Source of the DNA: Pseudomonas sp. ADAK13
Lineage (GTDB): Bacteria > Pseudomonadota > Gammaproteobacteria > Pseudomonadales > Pseudomonadaceae
Reading direction: 5' to 3'
Length of the DNA: 64,000 nucleotides
NCBI RefSeq assembly: GCF_012935715.1
Contig: NZ_CP052860.1
Coordinates: forward strand, 2,790,001-2,854,000
Below the pieces are notes generated by a model. It worked only from the letters and a program-made list of their open reading frames with translations, was not told the origin of the DNA and ran no database searches. Position 1 is the stretch's first letter, and each line of letters begins with the position of its first letter. This document shows, piece after piece, positions 16,826 through 25,359 of this stretch. The position numbers and the translations under genes were made by a program.

Positions 16826-18886
16826 ATGGCTTTCGAAGCAATGTTTGCGCCGATCCAGATCGGCAAACTGACCATCCGCAACCGCGTGCTCAGTACCGCC
16901 CACGCCGAGGTGTATGCCACCGACGGCGGCATGACCACCGACCGCTATGTGAAGTATTACGAAGAGAAAGCCAAGGGCGGGATCGGCCTGGCGATCTGCG
17001 GCGGTTCTTCCAGTGTCGCCATCGACAGCCCCCAAGGCTGGTGGAAATCGGTGAACCTGGCGGATGACCGGATCATCCCGCACTTCCAGAACCTGGCCGA
17101 TGCCATGCACAAGCATGGCGCCAAGATCATGATCCAGATTACCCACATGGGCCGTCGTTCGCGCTGGGATGGCGAGCATTGGCCCACGTTGCTGTCGCCG
17201 TCGGGCATCCGCGAGCCGGTGCACCGTGCGACCTGCAAAACCATCGAGCCGGAGGAAATCTGGCGGGTGATCGGCAACTACGCCACTGCGGCGGCACGCG
17301 CCAAGGCCGGTGGCCTGGACGGCGTGGAACTGTCGGCGGTGCACCAGCACATGATCGACCAGTTCTGGAGCCCACGGGTTAACAAACGTACTGACGAGTG
17401 GGGCGGCAGCTTCGAAAACCGCATGCGTTTCGGCCTTGAAGTATTGAAGGCGGTGCGCAAGGAAGTCGGCCCGGATTTCTGCGTGGGCATCCGTTTGTGC
17501 GGCGATGAATTCCACCCGGACGGCTTGTCCCACGAGGACATGAAACAGATCGCCAAGTACTACGACGACACCGGCATGCTGGACTTTATCGGCGTGGTCG
17601 GCTCGGGCTGTGATACCCACAACACCCTGGCCAACGTCATCCCGAACATGAGTTATCCACCGGAGCCCTTCCTGCACTTGGCGGCCGGGATCAAGGAAGT
17701 GGTCAAGGCCCCGGTGCTGCACGCGCAGAATATCAAGGACCCGAACCAGGCGACCCGTATTCTGGAAGGCGGCTACGTGGACATGGTCGGCATGACCCGC
17801 GCCCACATCGCCGACCCGCACCTGATCGCCAAGATCAAGATGGGCCAGATCGACCAGATCAAACAGTGCGTCGGCGCCAACTACTGCATCGACCGGCAGT
17901 ACCAGGGCCTGGACGTGCTGTGCATCCAGAACGCCGCCACCTCCCGTGAATACATGGGCGTGCCGCACATCATCGAGAAATCCGCCGGGCCTAAACGCAA
18001 AGTCGTGGTGGTGGGTGCCGGCCCGGCCGGGATGGAAGCGGCACGGGTGGCCGCCGAACGGGGCCACGACGTGACGCTGTTCGAGAAGAAAGAATTTATC
18101 GGCGGCCAAATTACCACCGCTTCCAAGGCCCCGCAGCGCGACCAGATTGCCGGGATCACCCGCTGGTTCCAGCTGGAACTGGCACGCCTGAACGTCGACC
18201 TGCGCCTGGGCGTGGCGGCGGACGCGGCGACCATCCTCGACCTGCGTCCGGACGTGGTGGTGCTGGCGGTGGGCGGTCATCCGTTCCTGGAGCAGAACGA
18301 ACACTGGGGCGCGGCGGAAGGCCTGGTGGTCAGCAGCTGGGATGTGCTCGACGGCAAGGTTGCACCGGGCAAGAACGTGCTGGTGTACGACACCATTTGC
18401 GAGTTCACCGGCATGTCGGTGGCGGACTTCCTCGCGGACAAGGGCAGCCAGGTCGAGATCGTCACCGACGACATCAAGCCGGGCGTGGCCATCGGCGGTA
18501 CATCGTTCCCGACGTACTACCGCAGCATGTACCCCAAGGAAGTGATCATGACCGGCGACATGATGCTGGAAAAGGTCTACCGCGAGGGCGACAAGCTGGT
18601 GGCGGTGCTGGAGAACGAATACACCGGGGCCAAAGAGGAACGGGTGGTCGATCAAGTGGTGGTCGAGAACGGCGTGCGTCCTGACGAAGAGATCTATTAC
18701 GGGCTCAAGGAAGGCTCGCGCAACAAGGGCCAGATGGACATCGAAGCCCTGTTCGCGATCAAGCCGCAACCGTGCCTGAGCGAGCCGGGCGAGGGGTACT
18801 TGCTGTTCCGCATTGGTGACTGTGTGGCCCAGCGTAATACCCACGCCGCCATCTACGACGCCCTGCGCCTGTGCAAGGATTTCTGA
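16826..18886 (+). CDS. dgcA: Dimethylglycine demethylase subunit DgcA
   Basis: This 686-aa protein of the trimethylamine dehydrogenase/old yellow enzyme family is needed for N-demethylation of dimethylglycine to sarcosine. Residues 1-340 form the FMN barrel (FAPIQIGKLTIRNRVLSTAH; substrate-loop region GVELSAVHQHMIDQF). The iron-sulfur segment has Cys348, Cys354 and Cys366, but the position of the second canonical cysteine is Ala351. From about residue 395 there is an FAD/NAD-type domain (VGAGPAGMEAARVAAERGH). Electrons probably pass to the EtfAB pair and DgcB encoded downstream. Confidence 0.92.
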   Translation: MAFEAMFAPIQIGKLTIRNRVLSTAHAEVYATDGGMTTDRYVKYYEEKAKGGIGLAICGGSSSVAIDSPQGWWKSVNLADDRIIPHFQNLADAMHKHGAKIMIQITHMGRRSRWDGEHWPTLLSPSGIREPVHRATCKTIEPEEIWRVIGNYATAAARAKAGGLDGVELSAVHQHMIDQFWSPRVNKRTDEWGGSFENRMRFGLEVLKAVRKEVGPDFCVGIRLCGDEFHPDGLSHEDMKQIAKYYDDTGMLDFIGVVGSGCDTHNTLANVIPNMSYPPEPFLHLAAGIKEVVKAPVLHAQNIKDPNQATRILEGGYVDMVGMTRAHIADPHLIAKIKMGQIDQIKQCVGANYCIDRQYQGLDVLCIQNAATSREYMGVPHIIEKSAGPKRKVVVVGAGPAGMEAARVAAERGHDVTLFEKKEFIGGQITTASKAPQRDQIAGITRWFQLELARLNVDLRLGVAADAATILDLRPDVVVLAVGGHPFLEQNEHWGAAEGLVVSSWDVLDGKVAPGKNVLVYDTICEFTGMSVADFLADKGSQVEIVTDDIKPGVAIGGTSFPTYYRSMYPKEVIMTGDMMLEKVYREGDKLVAVLENEYTGAKEERVVDQVVVENGVRPDEEIYYGLKEGSRNKGQMDIEALFAIKPQPCLSEPGEGYLLFRIGDCVAQRNTHAAIYDALRLCKDF

Positions 18887-18913
18887 CCCAACACCGAACC
18901 AATGTGGAAACCG

Positions 18914-19024
18914 ATCAATGTGGGAGCCGGCTTTTCTGTGGGAGCCGGGCTTGCCCGCGATGCAGGCGGCTCGGTTTCAAGTGAAACCGAGTTGTTGCCA
19001 TCGCAGGCAAGCCAGCTCCCACAT
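18914..19024. repeat. Compound REPIN with three REP copies between dgcA and dgcB
   Basis: GTGGGAGCCGG at 18920, a second GTGGGAGCCGGGCTTGCCCG at 18940-18959, and the inverted GCAGGCAAGCCAGCTCCCAC at 19002-19022. The inner arms CTCGGTTTCA / TGAAACCGAG add a further perfect 10-bp hairpin. This element is larger than the others in the window. Confidence 0.88.
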
Positions 19025-19071
19025 TGAGCCGGTTTCCATACAAGACCTGTGTGGTCTTTGGGAGCTTCACC

Positions 19072-21015
19072 ATGTTGAACACCCTGCTTCCCATCCTGCT
19101 CTTTGCTGCCTTGGGCCTTGCGGTCCTCGGCGCGCTGCGCCGGGTGAACATGTGGCGCCGCGGCCGGTCCTCCAAGGTCGACCTGCTCGGCGGCCTTTTG
19201 GCCATGCCCAAGCGCTACATGGTCGACTTGCACCACGTGGTCGCCCGCGACAAATACATCGCCAACACCCACGTCGCCACCGCCCTGGGCTTTGTGCTTT
19301 CGGCGCTGCTGGCGATCCTGGTGCATGGTTTCGGCCTGCATAACCGCATCCTCGGCTACGCGTTGCTGCTGGCCTCGGTATTGATGTTTGTCGGCGCCAC
19401 CTTCGTTTACCTGCGTCGTCGCAACCCGCCTGCGCGCCTGTCGAAAGGCCCGTGGATGCGCCTGCCGAAAAGCCTGATGGCGTTCTCGGTGAGCTTCTTC
19501 CTGGTGACCTTGCCGGTGGCCGGGATTCTGCCTGCCGACTTCGGCGGCTGGCTGCTCGCCGCCTTGCTCAGCCTGGGCGTGCTGTGGGGCGTGTCCGAAA
19601 TGTTCTTCGGCATGACCTGGGGCGGCCCGATGAAGCACGCCTTCGCGGGTGCCTTGCACCTGGCCTGGCACCGCCGCGCCGAACGCTTCGGTGGTGGCCG
19701 TTCCACCGGTTTGAAGCCCCTGAATCTCGCCGATAAGACCGCGCCCCTCGGCGTGGAAAAGCCGGTGGATTTCACCTGGAACCAACTGCTCGGCTTCGAC
19801 GCCTGCGTGCAGTGCGGCAAGTGCGAAGCCGCGTGCCCGGCGTTCGCCGCCGGCCAGCCGCTGAACCCGAAAAAACTGATTCAGGACATGGTCGTCGGCC
19901 TGGCCGGTGGCACCGATGCCAAGTTCGCTGGCAGTCCCTATCCGGGCAAAGCCATTGGCGAACATGCCGGTAGCCCGCACCAGCCAATCGTCAACGGCCT
20001 GGTGGACGCCGAGACCCTGTGGTCGTGCACCACCTGCCGCGCCTGCGTGGAAGAGTGCCCGATGATGATCGAGCACGTGGACGCCATCGTCGACATGCGC
20101 CGCCACCTCACCCTGGAGAAAGGCGCGACCCCGAACAAGGGCGCCGAAGTCCTGGAAAACCTGATCGCCACCGACAACCCGGGCGGTTTCGCACCGGGCG
20201 GGCGGATGAACTGGGCGGCGGACTTGAACCTGCCATTGCTCAGCGACAAAAAAACCGTCGACGTTCTGTTCTGGGTCGGCGACGGCGCCTTCGACATGCG
20301 CAACCAGCGCACCCTGCGCGCCTTCGTCAAAGTGCTGAAAGCGGCCAAGGTCGACTTCGCGGTACTGGGCCTTGAAGAGCGTGACAGCGGTGACGTCGCC
20401 CGCCGCCTTGGCGATGAGGCAACGTTCCAGATGTTGGCCTCACGCAATATCCAGACCCTGGCCAAGTACAGCTTCAAGCGCATCGTCACCTGCGACCCTC
20501 ATAGTTTCCATGTGCTGAAAAACGAATACGGCGCCTTTGACGGCAACTACGTCGTGCAGCACCACAGCACCTACATGGCCGAACTGATCGACGCCGGCGC
20601 CCTGAACCTGGGCCAGCACAAAGGCAGCAGCGTGACCTATCACGACCCGTGCTACCTGGGCCGCTACAACGGCGAATACGAAGCGCCGCGCCACGTGCTG
20701 CGGGCGCTGGGGATCGAGGTCAAGGAGATGCAACGTTCCGGCTTCCGCTCACGCTGCTGCGGCGGCGGTGGCGGGGCGCCGATCACCGACATTCCCGGCA
20801 AGCAACGGATTCCCGACATGCGCATGGAAGACATCCGCGAGACCGGCGCCGAGCTGGTGGCCGTGGGGTGTCCACAGTGCACAGCGATGCTTGAAGGTGT
20901 GGTCGAGCCGCGTCCGCTGATCAAGGACATCGCCGAGTTGGTGGCCGACGCCTTGCTCGAAGACGCAGCCCCGGCCAAGACCCCGAAACGCGAACCTGCG
21001 CAGGTGCATATATGA
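19072..21015 (+). CDS. dgcB: Dimethylglycine catabolism membrane iron-sulfur protein DgcB
   Basis: This 647-aa protein starts at the ATG at 19072 (MLNTLLPILLFAALG), with GGGAG upstream; the earlier start lies in REPIN sequence. The N-terminus has several membrane helices. Two 4Fe-4S clusters follow (CVQCGKCEAACP from Cys245; CTTCRACVEECP from Cys319), then two CCG heterodisulfide-reductase-like domains (CCGGGGGAP at 562; CPQCTAMLEG). The design resembles GlpC/HdrD and ETF-linked quinone reductases, so it probably carries electrons from demethylation via ETF to the quinone pool. The stop overlaps the etfA start by 4 bases. Confidence 0.92.
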   Translation: MLNTLLPILLFAALGLAVLGALRRVNMWRRGRSSKVDLLGGLLAMPKRYMVDLHHVVARDKYIANTHVATALGFVLSALLAILVHGFGLHNRILGYALLLASVLMFVGATFVYLRRRNPPARLSKGPWMRLPKSLMAFSVSFFLVTLPVAGILPADFGGWLLAALLSLGVLWGVSEMFFGMTWGGPMKHAFAGALHLAWHRRAERFGGGRSTGLKPLNLADKTAPLGVEKPVDFTWNQLLGFDACVQCGKCEAACPAFAAGQPLNPKKLIQDMVVGLAGGTDAKFAGSPYPGKAIGEHAGSPHQPIVNGLVDAETLWSCTTCRACVEECPMMIEHVDAIVDMRRHLTLEKGATPNKGAEVLENLIATDNPGGFAPGGRMNWAADLNLPLLSDKKTVDVLFWVGDGAFDMRNQRTLRAFVKVLKAAKVDFAVLGLEERDSGDVARRLGDEATFQMLASRNIQTLAKYSFKRIVTCDPHSFHVLKNEYGAFDGNYVVQHHSTYMAELIDAGALNLGQHKGSSVTYHDPCYLGRYNGEYEAPRHVLRALGIEVKEMQRSGFRSRCCGGGGGAPITDIPGKQRIPDMRMEDIRETGAELVAVGCPQCTAMLEGVVEPRPLIKDIAELVADALLEDAAPAKTPKREPAQVHI

Positions 21016-22232
21016 GCGATATTATCCGCCGCGACCCACGGGCCGAATGGATCGCCCGCAACCGCCTGCACCCGCTGCACGCGGCGATGCAGCCGGTGCA
21101 ACACAGCTGGATGGGACCGAACGGCGTCATCCGCAAAAATGTGCATGGTGTCGGTTTTATCGGCCCCAACGGCATCAAGCGTATCGACCGCAGCGGTGCT
21201 CAACAGGGTGGCGCGGTCAAGCGTTCTGCGGCAGTGGAAGTGCAGTTGCCGTTGCATCAGGTGGCCGCGCCGGCGTTTTACATCAACGTGGTGCCGGACA
21301 TGGTCGGCGGCCGTCTGAGCAGCCACGACCGCGACCTGCTGGGCCTGGCCCGGCAGTTGGCCGGCAACGACGGTGCCGTGCTGGCCGTGGTATTCGGCGA
21401 GCACAAGGAAAACGCCTTTGCCACTGCTGGTGTGGATCGGCTGCTGGTGCTGGACGGCCACGAGTTCGACGGTTATTCACCGGAGCAACGGGTGCATGGC
21501 CTGCGGGCTGTGGATAACCAGTTCAACCCGCGCCACTGGCTGCTGCCGGACAGCCGCAGCGGTGGCGGCGAATTGGGCCGGCGCTTTGCCGCCAGCCTCA
21601 AGGAACGCCCGGCCACGCGGGTCTGGCAGATCAAGGGCCAGGAATGTATTGGCCGCGCAGGTGCTGGCCAGCAGGATTTGGCCCGGCCACTGCCACGAAT
21701 GATCCTGGCCGCGGCGGAGTGCGCGGAGCCCGTCAGTGAAACCCGTCATGAAGTACTGACGGTGGAGTTATCCACCAGCCTGGCCCGCAGCTTGCCGCGC
21801 ATCGAAGATTTGGGCGCGGTGGCCGTGGACCCGGCAGCGATTCCCATGGCCGAAGCGGAGTTTATTTTCTCTGGCGGCAACGGGGTCAAGGACTGGGCAC
21901 TGTTCCACCAGACTGCCGCCGCGTTGGGCGCAACAGAAGGCGCCTCTCGGGTGGCGGTGGACGATGGCTTTATGGCGCGTGATCGGCAGGTCGGCGCCAG
22001 CGGCACCTGGGTCACCGCACGGGTCTACGTGGCGGTGGGGATTTCCGGGGCGATCCAGCACCTGCAAGGCATTGGTGCCTGCGACAAGGTGGTGGCGATC
22101 AACCTCGACCCGGGCTGCGACATGATCAAGCGTGCCGACCTGTCGGTGATCGGCGAAAGCGCCGCGATTCTGCAAGCCTTGATCGTTGCGGTCGAGGCCT
22201 ACCGCAATGGCGCCAAGCGCGATGCGGCTTAA
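21012..22232 (+). CDS. etfA: Electron transfer flavoprotein alpha subunit of the dgc cluster
   Basis: This 406-aa protein is longer than house-keeping EtfA (about 310 aa) because of an N-terminal extension of about 90 residues (MSDIIRRDPRAEWIARNRLH). The FAD-binding C-terminal domain is conserved (VAVGISGAIQHLQGI, INLDPGCDMIKRADLSVIG). The start overlaps the dgcB stop (ATGA), indicating coupled expression. It probably pairs with the following etfB to shuttle electrons from DgcA/sarcosine-type oxidations to DgcB. Confidence 0.92.
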   Translation: MSDIIRRDPRAEWIARNRLHPLHAAMQPVQHSWMGPNGVIRKNVHGVGFIGPNGIKRIDRSGAQQGGAVKRSAAVEVQLPLHQVAAPAFYINVVPDMVGGRLSSHDRDLLGLARQLAGNDGAVLAVVFGEHKENAFATAGVDRLLVLDGHEFDGYSPEQRVHGLRAVDNQFNPRHWLLPDSRSGGGELGRRFAASLKERPATRVWQIKGQECIGRAGAGQQDLARPLPRMILAAAECAEPVSETRHEVLTVELSTSLARSLPRIEDLGAVAVDPAAIPMAEAEFIFSGGNGVKDWALFHQTAAALGATEGASRVAVDDGFMARDRQVGASGTWVTARVYVAVGISGAIQHLQGIGACDKVVAINLDPGCDMIKRADLSVIGESAAILQALIVAVEAYRNGAKRDAA

Positions 22233-22242
22233 GGAAATGGCC

Positions 22243-23013
22243 ATGACGACGAACGTAATCAGCCTGGTGTCCATCGGCGCCCACCCGACTTCCGGCCGGC
22301 CTCGCCGTGCCGAGCAAGATGCCCGTGCGGTGGAACTGGGCCTGCAACTGGCTGGGGATAACCTGCAAGTGCTGCACGCCGGCGACATCGCCGAACCGAC
22401 CCTGCGCGCTTACCTGGGCATGGGTTTGCCGCAGTTGCATGTGCTTGAACAACCGGCCGGGACGGATGCTTTGCCGGCGCTCAGTGACTATCTGCGGGAC
22501 GCGGGCGCCCACGTGGTACTCACCGGCAGCCAGGCGGAAACCGGCGAAGGCTCGGGAATGTTGCCGTTCCTGCTGGCCGAGCAGTTGGGCTGGCCGCTGA
22601 TTGTCGGCCTGGCCCAGGTGGAATCCATCGACGGCGGCGTGGCCCATGTACTCCAAGCGCTGCCACGTGGCCAGCGGCGGCGCTTGAAGGTGCGCTTGCC
22701 GTTCCTGGCCACGGTGGATAACGCGGCGCCCAAGCCCCGGCAAAGCGCCTACGGGCCGGCTCAGCGCGGCGTGCTGGAAGCCCATGACGTCGAGGTGTTG
22801 GAGGATGAGTTATTCACAGGCGCTGTGTTGCAACCGGCCAAACCACGGCCCAAGCGCCTCAAGGTGATCAAGGCCAAGAGTGGTGCCGACCGTATGAAAG
22901 CGGCCACGGCCAAGGCCAGCGGCGGTGGCGGGCAGGTGCTCAAGGGTGTCAGCCCGCAAGACGGTGCCCAGGCCATTCTCAAGTTGCTCATAGAAGAAGG
23001 CGTGGTTCGCTGA
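22243..23013 (+). CDS. etfB: Electron transfer flavoprotein beta subunit of the dgc cluster
   Basis: This 256-aa partner of the preceding EtfA has an N-terminal VSIGAHPTSGRPRRAEQDARAVELG and a central GSQAETGEGSGMLPFLLAEQLGWPLIVG, matching the AMP-binding ETF-beta fold. ATG 22243 is preferred over 22237 because AAGGAA lies at 22231-22236, giving proper spacing. It is the last gene of the dgcAB-etfAB run, and a hairpin follows seven bases after the stop. Confidence 0.9.
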   Translation: MTTNVISLVSIGAHPTSGRPRRAEQDARAVELGLQLAGDNLQVLHAGDIAEPTLRAYLGMGLPQLHVLEQPAGTDALPALSDYLRDAGAHVVLTGSQAETGEGSGMLPFLLAEQLGWPLIVGLAQVESIDGGVAHVLQALPRGQRRRLKVRLPFLATVDNAAPKPRQSAYGPAQRGVLEAHDVEVLEDELFTGAVLQPAKPRPKRLKVIKAKSGADRMKAATAKASGGGGQVLKGVSPQDGAQAILKLLIEEGVVR

Positions 23014-23019
23014 CCTTAT

Positions 23020-23050
23020 CCAGGGATTGTGGCTTTACCCACAATCCCTG
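23020..23050 (+). terminator. Hairpin after etfB
   Basis: CAGGGATTGTGG and its complement form a 12-bp stem with a small loop immediately after etfB. There is no long T-run, so termination may be partial or factor-aided. The right arm overlaps the first unit of the DnaA-box array. Confidence 0.5.
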
Positions 23051-23584
23051 TTAACCCGCCTGTGGATAACCTGTTCGCGGCTGTCCACAGCCCTTGCAAA
23101 TCAAGCCCTCCAGCCCGCTGTATGAAAAACAACCAGCGTAACTGACGGTTTTTCCTTGGGTTTTTCTGTGGATAAGGAAAATGCCCGGCGCACACTTGCC
23201 CCCAAAGTCTGTTGGTGCTTCTGTGGATAAGATGTTCGCTATCCGCTGTAGGCCATGCAGAACGTGGCTTTCAGTGGTCTGATCAAAATATGATCAATAT
23301 CGGCTTTTCGACGGGTTTTCCCTCTCGAGGCCGCGATTTCACTCAGTCACAGGCGGTTTTCCACAGACAGGCCAAAGTTGCCCCCAAAGTCTGTTGGCGC
23401 TTCTGTGGATAAGGTGTTTGCGTTCCTCTGTAGCCCATACGGAGCGTGGCTTTCAGGCTTTAGGTCAAAAAACGATCAATGCGGGATAAAACCCGTCTCT
23501 TTGAATAAGTCACGGATTTTCTTGATTTTATTTCGATAGGAAAGCGCAGTTGCCCACAATTGCTGTGGGTGGCTTTGTGGATAA
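23035..23584 (+). other. Tandem array of DnaA boxes in the etfB-gbcA intergenic region
   Basis: Five exact TGTGGATAA sequences (complement of the TTATCCACA DnaA box) occur at 23061, 23167, 23222, 23404 and 23576, all in the same orientation. A near match, TTTTCCACA, lies at 23357. Four of the boxes follow a TT(G/A)CCC element by exactly 26 bases (units starting at 23035, 23196, 23378 and 23550). Units two and three are about 70% alike over about 90 bases. The period is 161-182 bases. No protein gene is visible. This could be a DnaA-titration or replication-control locus; that role is inferred. Confidence 0.6.
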
Positions 23585-23662
23585 GTTGTTGGGCAATGGC
23601 TGGAAGCCAGGGCGCCATTGGTCTGTCAGGGTGTTGGATGAATTATGTACAGCCATAAATTA

Positions 23663-23758
23663 TTGTGGGAGCCGGGCTTGCCCGCGATGACGGAGTAACA
23701 GCCAACAGAGGGGTTGAATGTTAAATCGCTATCGCGGGCAAGCCCGGCTCCCACATTT
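23663..23758. repeat. REPIN between the DnaA-box array and gbcA
   Basis: GTGGGAGCCGGGCTTGCCCG (23665-23684) is opposed by the exact complement at 23733-23752. Both arms are of the same subtype. It lies just past the gbcA stop. Confidence 0.9.
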
Positions 23759-23780
23759 TGATCAGCAGCGTGTCAGCTGG

Positions 23781-25076
23781 TTACTCATGTACGGCAACGC
23801 CTTTCAGATACGGCGCCGGCGCCGCCCCCAGGTTGCTCAGCATCCGCTCGCTGTACCAATCCACAAAGTTGACCACGCCAAACTCATAGGTCTTGGAATA
23901 CGGCCCCGGCTGGTACGCCGTGGAGTTGATGCCGCGCTGGTTTTCTTCGGCCAGGCGCCGGTCCTGGTCATTGGTGGCGTCCCACACTTTGCGCATGCGC
24001 TCGACGTCGTAGTCCACGCCTTCCACGGCGTCCTTGTGCACGATCCACTTGGTGGTGACCATGGTTTCCTGGGCGCTGATCGGCCACACGGTGAACACGA
24101 TGATGTGGTCGCCCATGCAGTGGTTCCACGAGTGTGGCAGGTGCAGGATGCGCATCGAGCCCAGGTCCGGGTTCTTGATGCGGCCCATCAGCTTGTTGCA
24201 GCCTTGCTTGCCGTCGAGGGTCATCGACACGGTGCCCTTGAGCAGCGGCATGCGCACGATGCGGTTACGCAGGCCGAAACTGGCGTGGGCGTAAGGGATC
24301 TTCTCGGCGTCCCACGCGGCGGCGGAGGCGGCCACGTGGTCCTTGAAGGCCTGGTCGGCCCGTGGGTCGGTGACATCGTCCCATTCCAGCAGGGTTTTCA
24401 ACAGTTCCGGGTGCGACGCGTTGCAGTGGTAGCACTCGCGGTTGTTTTCCAGCACTAGCTTCCAGTTGGCTTTTTCGAACAAGGTGGTCTGGATCGCCAC
24501 CTTGGTGTTTTCCATGTCGTAGGGTTCCATGTAGTGGCTCAGGGTCGACAGGAAGTCGTCGATGGCCGGCGGGTTCTCCGACAGGCTGATGAAGATATAG
24601 CCACCGGCGGTCTTCACGTTCACAGGCTTCAAGCCGTACTGCTTCATGTCGAAGTCGGCGCCCATCTCGGTGCCGGCGAACAGCAGGCGGCCGTCCAGCT
24701 CGTACGTCCACTGGTGGTAATGGCAGACCAGCTTGGCGACCTTGCCCTTGTCGCTGGTGCACAAGCGCGAACCGCGATGGCGGCACACGTTATGGAACGC
24801 ATGCACCACGCCGTCGGCGCCGCGGATCACGATGATCGGGTTCTTGCCCACTTGCAGGGTGATGTAGTTGCCCTTGGCGGGGATCTCGCAGGTCATGCCG
24901 GCGATCAACCACTCTTTCTGGAAAATTTCCTGCATGTCGATATCGAACAGCCGCTCATCAGAGTAAAACGGCTGCGGCAGCGAAAAGGTGCGCTCGCGTT
25001 CTTGCAGCATTTGCGCGGTGGCCTTGCGTGCGGGTTCCAGCGGATCGCCCAAGCTTAAGGTTGCGGTGACGTCCAT
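23781..25076 (-). CDS. gbcA: Glycine betaine monooxygenase, Rieske oxygenase component
   Basis: This enzyme demethylates glycine betaine to dimethylglycine and formaldehyde, with O2 and electrons from GbcB. It is 431 aa from the ATG at 25076 (MDVTATLSLGDPLEPARKA), with GAGGA upstream; an ATG 21 bases earlier is possible. The Rieske [2Fe-2S] ligands are Cys98-His100 and Cys118-His121. The mononuclear iron histidines are probably His217 and His222 in ECYHCNASHPELL. It is divergent from gbcB, sharing a 283-base control region. Confidence 0.95.
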   Translation of the reverse strand: MDVTATLSLGDPLEPARKATAQMLQERERTFSLPQPFYSDERLFDIDMQEIFQKEWLIAGMTCEIPAKGNYITLQVGKNPIIVIRGADGVVHAFHNVCRHRGSRLCTSDKGKVAKLVCHYHQWTYELDGRLLFAGTEMGADFDMKQYGLKPVNVKTAGGYIFISLSENPPAIDDFLSTLSHYMEPYDMENTKVAIQTTLFEKANWKLVLENNRECYHCNASHPELLKTLLEWDDVTDPRADQAFKDHVAASAAAWDAEKIPYAHASFGLRNRIVRMPLLKGTVSMTLDGKQGCNKLMGRIKNPDLGSMRILHLPHSWNHCMGDHIIVFTVWPISAQETMVTTKWIVHKDAVEGVDYDVERMRKVWDATNDQDRRLAEENQRGINSTAYQPGPYSKTYEFGVVNFVDWYSERMLSNLGAAPAPYLKGVAVHE

Positions 25077-25259
25077 CGTGTGTGTCCTCATGGCCATTCT
25101 GTGTGGCCGGCGAAAAGTGGCTAATCAGGTTTTGCAGCAAGGCGTAAAGAAAGCGTCGTTGTTGGGAGCGAGTGTGGGGCCGGCGCAGGCCAGAACCTTA
25201 TCCATGAGCGACATGGCCCACTCTGTTCCCGACGCGCAACCCCCGTGGTATGGGGGCTG

Positions 25260-25292
25260 GTCGCGATAAGTATGTGAATGTCGCAGATAGGT
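25260..25292. promoter_or_regulatory. Candidate GbdR site between gbcA and gbcB
   Basis: GTCGCGATAAGTA (25260-25272) is followed by GTCGCAGATAGGTA from 25280, giving imperfect direct repeats 20-21 bases apart. The layout resembles the sdaB/cbcX repeat (GTCGTATCCAGT). It sits about 70 bases before the gbcB ATG. Assignment to GbdR is inferred from regulon membership. Confidence 0.4.
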
Positions 25293-25359
25293 AAATGGGT
25301 GGTTCTCGCGTTACGCAGAATCGCCACCATAAAGCCGAACTACGGCAGTGGAGAACAGC

